Origin: Copromyces sp. CBS 386.78
Taxonomy: Eukaryota > Ascomycota > Sordariomycetes > Sordariales > Sordariaceae
DNA length: 25,264 nucleotides
Assembly (NCBI GenBank): GCA_030685235.1
Contig: MU839303.1
Location: 6,891 to 32,154, forward strand
Direction of reading: 5' to 3'
The position numbers were made by a program, and so were the translations under genes. Below the pieces are notes generated by a model that saw only the letters and a list, made by a program, of their open reading frames with translations, did not search any database and was not told the origin of the DNA. Position 1 is the first letter of the stretch. Every line of letters starts with the position of its first letter. Below, one piece after another: positions 19,101 to 25,264 of the stretch.

Positions 19101-20323
19101 TGTTACCAAGCACGACGCAAGCATCAACCAAGATGAAGATGACAGTGTAGATCTGACCAATGGTCTCGTCACCCTTGCCAGCCATGGCATCAGCAACCAT
19201 GCGCGAACCCTCCCAGAAAGCCAGCGCGTTGCCGGCGTAGGCGATGAAGTAAAGCAGACCAGCCTGGATGGCAGCCGACATGCCCCTCTTGATACCAGCA
19301 TCACGAGCCGTGGCCATGTGATCAGCGAACTTGGCCTCCAGTCTAGGCGCGGCACCGAAAGCCTGAACGACGATGACGTTCTTGAGCGCCTCGGAGGCGA
19401 TGGACGAAGCGCTGGCAATGGCGCCAGCGGCCTTGATCATGTACTTCTGGAAGTACGCACCACCAATCAAACCCGAAGCGAGGTACGCGGGGACCAAGGA
19501 AACCAAGATACCCGCCAGCTTCGCCTGCTTGACGAAAGCCACGACGTAGGCGGTGATGAAAAAACTGATACTAGCCAGCAACACGCCAACCTTTTCCGAC
19601 GTGCCAGCCTGCAACGCCGCCATGTCGCCGTGCAACCGCGTGCTAACCTCACCGCCGGCCGCTCTGGTATCGAAGAAGGCAGGCGGCTGGCGCAGCAAGG
19701 CAGAGACGTACTTGTTCCTCAACCGGGCGGCGAGACGTTGGCTGATGAGAGACCAGGACAAGACGTAGATGTAGATGAGGCAGAAGGCGGCAATGGCGAT
19801 GTAGACGATGATCAGAACCTTGTCGTTGATGTCGTGCTCGTATCGGAAGGGATCAGCGTCGGCGTTCTGGACAGCGCAGGTAGCCCCGTTCATGTCATCG
19901 ACTAGCTGGCCGAAGACGATGCCCATCAGCGGAAAGGGCACGCCGGCTGCGAGGGCCGAGATGGTGCCGATTAGCAGGAGGAGGTGGTCGGTCCATGTTG
20001 GGTCGGCGGAGAAGAAGATGCGGATGTAGCCGAAGAGTTTCTTGGAGAGCTATTGTGGTGAGGGTTGTTAGTATGCGATGTGATGGGTGGTGTTGATGGT
20101 GGATGATGTGGTGGTCAGGGGTTGTACCAAACAACATCAACATGGACATGGCCATATCGATAACCCAACGACTAGGCCGGATCATCATGGACCACCTCAC
20201 GATAAGATAGCAATCAATTGGGCCAAGGTATCTACTAACCGGTGGTGCTGGTGGTGCTGGTGGTGTAGCAACCGCAGTCTCGGGCGCTGGCTTCTCAGCC
20301 AGGCCCTTTTCCTCAGCGGACAT
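16108..20323 (-). CDS. ABCB (MDR/P-glycoprotein type) full ABC transporter
   Basis: Two exons: 20240-20323 (28 codons) and 16108-20049 (1313 codons plus stop). A 190-nt intron (donor GTTAGT, acceptor AATAG, phase 0) separates them, giving 1341 residues. Order is TMD1-NBD1-linker-TMD2-NBD2. The N-terminus is a short Pro/Ala-rich cytosolic tail. NBD1 has Walker A G-L-S-G-S-G-K-S-T (about 425-433), signature V-S-G-G-Q (571-575), Walker B I-L-L-L-D-E (about 591) and H-loop I-A-H-R. NBD2 has G-P-S-G-A-G-K-S-T (about 1134-1142), L-S-G-G-Q (1240-1244), L-L-L-L-D-E (about 1260) and I-T-H-R. Both catalytic Glu residues are present, so both sites look active. The linker holds a Ser-rich and poly-Ala stretch. 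Such proteins export hydrophobic compounds from plasma or vacuolar membranes; the substrate cannot be read from sequence. NBD1 has a long spacer before its signature. Confidence 0.95.
20050..20239 (-). other. intron of ABC transporter gene
   Basis: 190-nt intron splitting the short Pro-rich N-terminal tail from the first membrane domain. The first exon codes only for residues 1-28, and the second opens L-S-K-K-L-F-G-Y-I. Phase 0 at both borders supports the model. Confidence 0.8.
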
Positions 20324-22806
20324 GATGAAAGGGTTGGTGGTATAATGCCCGGGTGAGTCGGTCTACCGCCCCTTTTTCGTCCCTTTGTTTACTTGGTCCC
20401 TTGCTGGCTCACCTCATGCAGCGTTGGAGATATTTTTCTTAGTGATGAGGGTGAGTGAGTCTAGGAGGAAGGCTGGCCGGAATGTTCCGTTGGGTTTAGG
20501 ATGTGAAAGATGGATGTGAGAGGGTTGGGTTTGGTATGGTTGAGGTTCAAAGATCCGAAAGATCAAAACCCCAAGATGGAGATGGATGTGTGTGTCGTCA
20601 ACACTCTTCTTCTTCCAATCCACCATAAAGTCCGTCCGTCCTTAGGTTCCTCCCTACCGGCCGGGGGAGGAGGTGATCATCCACTCCAACCGTGTCCCGC
20701 CGCCGCCGTTTCCTTCCTGCCACCCCCCTTTCGATCGCCCAGTCAGTCGCCCACCGACTTGCCTGCCTGCAGCGGGTGTGGACTGTGGGCTCTTCATTTG
20801 CTCCGCCGGTGGATTGGTCTCGATGGATACAACACCGTGTCACAACCACTGTCGTCGCCAACGAACTGTTTCCCCGCCCCGCCGGCCGGACAAAAGTGGA
20901 GTCGGCAAAACACGCGATGGTGTGCCCTGCCCCCAAAGAAAAAATTTTATCAGATCCGGCCTGTTTTGGTTTTATCAGATCCGCCCATGCCAAGCCCGGC
21001 ATCGGGTTCAAGTTGTTGGCAAACGAAACGGAACGTGGCCGGGGCAGGAAAACGGAAACGGAAACGGAAACATGCCAGGCCAAAAAAAAGAGAAAAAAAA
21101 AAAAAAAAAAAAAGGCGCAACGCAAAAACTGCAGCGTCTTGGCCATACATGTTGTGCTTCCCCAGCGCCCCCCTTTTCGCCTCCAACTTGTCCAACCAAA
21201 CAACAACCGGCTTGTCTGCAGTTTCCCTGGCTCGTGAGGGAAGCATGCCGGTTTTGCTCGTTTTTATCAGATCTTTTTCCTCTTTTCCTTCTTTTTTTTG
21301 TTGCACCCCCTCGGTGTTGGAAGAGAGATCTTATCTGATCCGACGGTTTACAACCTCCAGCTCTCGGCCGTACGTACCGACACCGCATCGGTACAGCCAA
21401 GTCGCCGGTGGTTGAGACTTGCGAGGGAGATGACATTTCCTTTCCCCCTTCTTTCCCCACACAGTCTTTGAAGTCGTTACAGTTTTATTATCTGATGGTT
21501 CATGTTGACTTTTGTTCGTTGTCGTTCTTCTGGGGGGATCCGTCGGGACCCAAGCAGAACTCAGGACTTGGGGGGAGGTCCGTTTGGCCATTGGGACAAC
21601 TGACAGTGACCAGAGAAGATAACTTGACTCCACCGTTATTGGACCTCGGGCCGGGACGGAGTTTGATGATTTTTTTTTTATTTTTTTTTTGGTTCACCGC
21701 ACCTGTTCGTTCTTTTGACATTTCTCTTCTGGATTGCTTTTCGCGGTCTCGCGCGACTGACTGAATGGGGAAAGGATCATGCTAAGCTATGTACAGCTTT
21801 CACCAACAACAGAACTCGGACTGCCTACAATCCATCCCTTTCTCCTACTTATATATCTCAACAACATTGCAGACACACACACACACACATGTCGAAAAGT
21901 CTCGTCTTCTGTGTAAAATTCCCAATTAACGATACCATCTCAAACCTACCTATTCCAAGTGGACCGCCGTTTTCCAAAATCCAAAATCTAAATCCAAATC
22001 CCACATTCTTCTTACGTAACGTACAAGGCCGAGCCGACATGCACCCATCGCTGCTGTTGTAACCCTGCCGCATACACATGCATGCATGGTGTTTTTTTTC
22101 CCTTCCTTTCCTCCCACAATCCCTCCCAGTGTTTGTTGTCCTCACCTCGCACTGGATCAGATGTCCGATCTTTCTCCTTGCCTGCAGTCTGCAGAGGCTC
22201 CGTCCTTGCATTATCTGATGATCTGATAAAAAATTTGCCTTGGCCCTTTGGTCCTAGGTGGTTTTGATGGTGACTCTTCGGGAGGGTGTGGGTGGGGACT
22301 CGGGATGTTGGAGGAGGTACAGTACTGTAGGCAGTGGGGAAAGGGAAAGCGTGACGGCACGGGACTGGATCGGATTTACGGTTCGGTCGACGACGGCGGA
22401 GGTGGGAGTGATGTAAGCGGCGGCGTCGAGATGGAAGTCCAAAGGCGGCATGTTGACGATGAGGATGCATTGGTTTGACCGTGAATTGGGCAAGTGCCAG
22501 CTGTTGACGATGACGGTCTCTAGACACTGCGTTGAGGTTGAGGCTACAAGAACGGCTCCGGCAGACTACAATCGGTCTTGGGGCCCGATATCACTCGATT
22601 GAAGCTGGGTCTTGCCTGCCCTGGCCAGTCTACATATCACGATGCTAGGCCTTGTTGGTGTCTCATTCATTGAAATGTAATAGTCACAGCTCCCACAGCT
22701 GTCTGTCATGGGGTATTTATTTATTGTATCTTTCCAATCGTACACACTGCTCCTCATATTACATTAGCCGTGCTGATCATCGCACCTTTCCCATACCATC
22801 CATCCC
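20324..22806. promoter_or_regulatory. long intergenic, ABC promoter, recurrent CGGATCTGATAA-like motif
   Basis: About 2.5 kb separates the ABC gene start from the 3' end of the acetyltransferase gene. On the plus strand TTTTATCAGATCCG occurs at 20945-20958 and again at 20970-20983. Variants lie at 21262-21273 (TTTTATCAGATC), 21331-21342 (TTATCTGATCCG) and 21488-21498 (TTATCTGATGG). A divergent pair occupies 22211-22230 (TTATCTGAT then ATCTGATAAA). Each contains GATAA on one strand, the core of fungal GATA factors such as nitrogen or iron regulators. Regulation is inference. A21 (21093-21113), AACGGA hexamers (21051-21070) and a CA run (about 21871-21888) also occur. Apart from the weak frame at 22254-22451, no gene is supported. 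Confidence 0.5.
22254..22451 (-). CDS. hypothetical 65-residue ORF
   Basis: The frame from ATG 22451 encodes 65 residues with C-ending codons in its first half (M-P-P-L-D-F-H-L-D-A-A-A-Y-I-T-P) and a basic, Thr-rich end. It has no signal peptide, no cysteine and no domain that I recognise. Opposite-strand and other frames are also open, so it may be chance or part of a spliced gene. Confidence 0.22.
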   Translation of the reverse strand: MPPLDFHLDAAAYITPTSAVVDRTVNPIQSRAVTLSLSPLPTVLYLLQHPESPPTPSRRVTIKTT

Positions 22807-23572
22807 TTACAAACGAGTCTTGGCCGGTGTCTTGATCATAAGTGGCACCTCAACGTCCGTTTCTGTTCCCAACACCGACTTGCTATGGATCACCCTCGCG
22901 CTCTCCTCCGGCACTCTCACGAAGCCCATCTTCTTGTACAAGCCCTCGGCAGACGCCGAAGACTCCAAGTAAATGGGCAGACTGCTGTCGTCGCTCAAGT
23001 TGATGAGCTCCTTGACAATCACGGCTCCCGCGCCACGGCCTTGATGCTTGGGGTCTACCGCGATGGCGTGGACGTCTGTTATGTTATAAACACATTAGCT
23101 CACCTTCCGTTCCCACGAGTAACTCTCTGATTTGATTTGATGGAGAAGAAAACCCACAAATATAACTCCCCCCACCCATAACCTTCTCCCTGGCCTCACA
23201 AAGCGGCGCAAGCACTTTATCCGCCCTCTCCCTCTGCTCGCCCTCCAGCCAGGGAATGCCAGGGTACGCCCTCTCCGCCTTTGTCGTCTTGGGTTTAATG
23301 AACACGTCGCAAAGCGCCATGCCGACGATGTCGCCCGTCGAAACGTCCACGCACTTCCACGTGTACTGCGACTCGGCCTTGTGCAGCCATGCGAGCGTTC
23401 CGTCGGTGTGCGCCTTGCGGAACTCGGGCGAGGTGTAGCCGCCCGGAAAAAGGATCTCGAGCATCTTGCGGCCGTCGGCGTCGGCGGCGAAGGCGGCGAA
23501 GTAGGCGTCGTAGACGGACTTGATGTCTGGGATGAGGGCGGGGAGGACGGCGAAGGGGGTTTGGGTTGGCAT
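22807..23572 (-). CDS. GNAT-family N-acetyltransferase
   Basis: Two exons: 23158-23572 and 22807-23075, with an 82-nt intron (donor GTGGGT, acceptor AACAG, phase 1). The product is 227 residues with no signal peptide. The spliced frame places the exon 2 segment V-H-A-I-A-V-D-P-K-H-Q-G-R-G-A-G (about 141-156) in register. This is beta4 plus motif A, whose Q-x-x-G-x-G/A loop binds the pyrophosphate of acetyl-CoA. Downstream, L-E-S-S-A-S-A-E-G-L-Y-K-K-M-G-F is the usual motif B, with the Tyr that protonates CoA and the closing G-F-x-x-V. It transfers acetyl groups to an amine, but the substrate (small molecule or protein) is not evident. Size and layout fit fungal stand-alone GNATs. The ATG at 23572 is the first in frame. 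Confidence 0.88.
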
Positions 23573-24679
23573 TTTTGACCGCGGCTGATATTCTACCTAA
23601 TGTCTGATGTCTTTTTTTGTTGAGGAAGAGCTTGGAGAGTTGGCTTGGTGATCAAATGGGGATAATCCGATCTAGTATAATCTGATATGATATGGTATGG
23701 TATGATGTGGTGATAATGATGGTGGTGTCGGATATCGGCTAGGCTAGTAGGCGTGTTACTGCAAGTAGGGTCCCGTTGCTATGGATGTACCTAGTATGTA
23801 TGTATGGGTTCTGGATTCCAAGTGAGTCAAGATCGATCTCGGTCGGTGGTGATCGGATTCGGTTCGCACGTTCAAAGTATCACTTAAAAAAAAACACTAC
23901 CACTTCCGGAACGCCAAATCAGCCATTGAAACCAACCACCGAACCGCGTCGCCCATTTGCCAATAATTCGTCATGTACCGCTCTTACCAACACCTCACCC
24001 ACTTGAAAGTATTGTCTCCAGAACGACTCCAACCAAAATGGAAGCCTGTTCGGTGCATCATCAGCCTGCAAGAGCGGATTTGCGGGTCACACGCAGAGTG
24101 GTAACGGACTCCGTTGCGGCTTTTGCGGGCTTTCTTTGCAGTAGAGTGGTTGTGGTAATGATCGTCGCTTTCCTCCTCCTCCTCCGCTTTTTGGCCGTAG
24201 CTTTTTGGTAGTGGTGGTGGTGATGAGCTCCGAGTCCTGCACGGGCACTCGATCAAACATTCAACCACAACACAACGGAAGCAAAAGTTGATGGGCGTTT
24301 CATCTCGTGGTGCTGTGCTGTGCTGTGGTGGAGGTTGCCGACAACAAAAAGAAGAAGAATCCCAAGGCCGGCCGGCAAGGGCAAAGAAGACGAACACGGA
24401 CTGCTCGAAGGAAAAGAAAAAAAAAACCGAAAAGAGCAAGGAAACCCCCCAGTTGCCCCATTAAAGTTATCAGATCCGATGATCCGTAGTGCTGCCCCCT
24501 TGTCACCGTTTGTTTTGTTTAGCCTCCGTTTTTGCCGATGGTACGGAGGCTTATATGTTCAACTGTATTCTACCCCACTTTCCACCTGGCAGGTGTTTTA
24601 TTGTCACACCCCAAATCTATTTGTACCTTGTAACCTCGCAACCTTACGTTCACATCCTCGGTTTTGCGCTCTGGCTTAA
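23573..24679. other. acetyltransferase promoter and intergenic region
   Basis: The first 200 bases should hold the acetyltransferase promoter, including ATGATATGGTATGGTATGATG repeats near 23686-23706 and TAATCTGAT, a weak form of the upstream motif. A good copy, TTATCAGATCCG, lies at 24467-24478. CTG-type and purine-rich low-complexity runs occur at 24310-24430. Only a weak 57-codon ORF is proposed within it. Confidence 0.45.
24038..24211 (+). CDS. hypothetical 57-residue ORF with C-terminal hydrophobic segment
   Basis: ATG 24038 sits in a strong fungal start context (CCAAAATGG). The product has a polar, basic first half, then a long hydrophobic stretch (about 35-57: V-V-V-V-M-I-V-A-F-L-L-L-L) running to the stop. 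A tail-anchored microprotein or an upstream ORF is possible. The hydrophobic part comes from a low-complexity CTCCTCCTCC run, so chance is a serious alternative. No family is recognised. Confidence 0.2.
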   Translation: MEACSVHHQPARADLRVTRRVVTDSVAAFAGFLCSRVVVVMIVAFLLLLRFLAVAFW

Positions 24680-24707
24680 CTCTAACCCTGAAAATAAAAA
24701 GGGTACT

Positions 24708-24738
24708 AAAATGACCGCTATTTTTTAGCAGTTATTTT
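24708..24738. repeat. inverted repeat at edge of right AT-rich block
   Basis: AAAATGACCGCTA (24708-24720) and TAGCAGTTATTTT (24726-24738) form 13-nt arms around TTTTT. Perfect complementarity would need TAGCGGTCATTTT; the two mismatches are G/A and C/T transitions, the kind RIP leaves. It lies where ordinary sequence gives way to AT-rich DNA. It could be the end of a transposon or a hairpin. Confidence 0.6.
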
Positions 24739-25264
24739 GAACCTAGCTAGAGGTCTATGCGGCCTCTATTTAACGAGGAATCTTAGTTTAAAAAAATTGG
24801 CCAAATAGGTCTTTAGAAAAAGAATTTTTTAAAAAAAATTAAAATTGAAAATAAAAAAATTAAAAAATAAAATAGAAATAAAAATAAAATAGAAATAAGA
24901 ATAATAATAAATATAAATATAAAACTATAAATAAAGGTGAAAATACAAGTGAAATTAAATAGAAAAATAAAGATAAAATTAAATATAAATATAAGAGTAT
25001 ATATATATATATATATATAAATAAGAATAAAAATAAAAAGAAAAACAAAATAAAAAGAAGAAGAAAATAAAAATAAAAATAAAAAATAAAAAGAAAATGA
25101 AAAAGAAAAAATGTAAATAGAAATAAAATAAAACTTAAAAATAAAGAAAAATTAAAATAAATAAATATATAAAAAAAAAATAAAGAAAAAAAAATAGTAA
25201 TAAAATAAATTAAAATAAAAACTTATAAAAGTTTTCTATAATAACTTATTATTACTAATTTTAG
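24739..25264. repeat. A-rich, strand-asymmetric low-complexity block
   Basis: From about 24830 the plus strand consists mostly of AAAT and AAAAG-type words with almost no C. A TA dinucleotide run lies at 24998-25019. Unlike the left AT-rich block and the retrotransposon interior, A greatly outnumbers T on one strand, which RIP alone (acting on both strands) would not give. No gene is present, and the block continues past the window edge. Confidence 0.8.

Noticed and set aside
18106..19905. 599-codon plus-strand open frame
   Set aside because: It is exactly antisense to the ABC transporter coding sequence. Its Asp/Gly/Val-rich content is the mirror of GC-rich codons, and it has no domain.
20510..21415. 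301-codon plus-strand frame and overlapping frames upstream of the ABC gene
   Set aside because: All three frames and the opposite strand are open over the same low-complexity stretch. Poly-Lys comes from A21, and no domain is visible.
22012..22527. 171-codon minus-strand open frame
   Set aside because: The composition is His/Arg/Pro-rich and looks random. It overlaps another open frame with better codon use, and neither has a recognisable domain.
24649..24695. CTAACCCTGAAAA as a possible telomere-repeat remnant
   Set aside because: There is only one partial TTAGGG-like unit and no array, so chance is sufficient.

Overview
The window looks like a filamentous ascomycete (Pezizomycotina), most likely a Sordariomycete. 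The reasons are short phase-consistent introns with GT..AG borders, a CFEM protein, an ABCB transporter, and AT-rich blocks with the TpA-rich, CpA-poor signature of repeat-induced point mutation (RIP). The class assignment is inference. Genes are compact and GC-rich, and every well-supported complete gene lies on the minus strand.

Layout. 1-1108 is AT-rich and repetitive, starting inside a 9-bp tandem array and ending in palindromic TAGTAC clusters. 1109-5798 holds small secreted-type proteins: a 5'-truncated cysteine-rich fragment (+), a Pro/Thr-rich secreted protein (-), a possible third relative (-), an uncertain small ORF (-), and a complete six-cysteine secreted protein with one intron (-). 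The truncated copy and the complete gene share a cysteine framework and a W-S-V ending; the middle one shares the A-I-Y-W-C-N-D core. They look like one local effector-type family, of unknown function. 7038-7910 encodes a 290-residue probable mitochondrial protein with a CxxC pair.

8358-13893 is a structurally complete Ty1/copia LTR retrotransposon: two 180-bp LTRs, a 5-bp ATTTC target duplication, integrase before RT before RNase H on the plus strand, and a polypurine tract. Its interior is destroyed by RIP, while its LTRs are much less affected.

14372-14744 is a small two-exon CFEM secreted protein. 16108-20323 is a full-size ABCB (MDR-type) exporter with an unusual spacer in its first nucleotide-binding domain. 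22807-23572 is a two-exon GNAT acetyltransferase. The 2.5 kb between these two genes repeatedly carries a CGGATCTGATAA-like motif. After about 24.7 kb the sequence becomes AT-rich and strongly strand-asymmetric, starting at an imperfect inverted repeat.

The picture is a GC-rich gene island between RIP-type AT-rich blocks, rich in small secreted proteins and one exporter. No CRISPR array, rRNA or convincing tRNA was seen.
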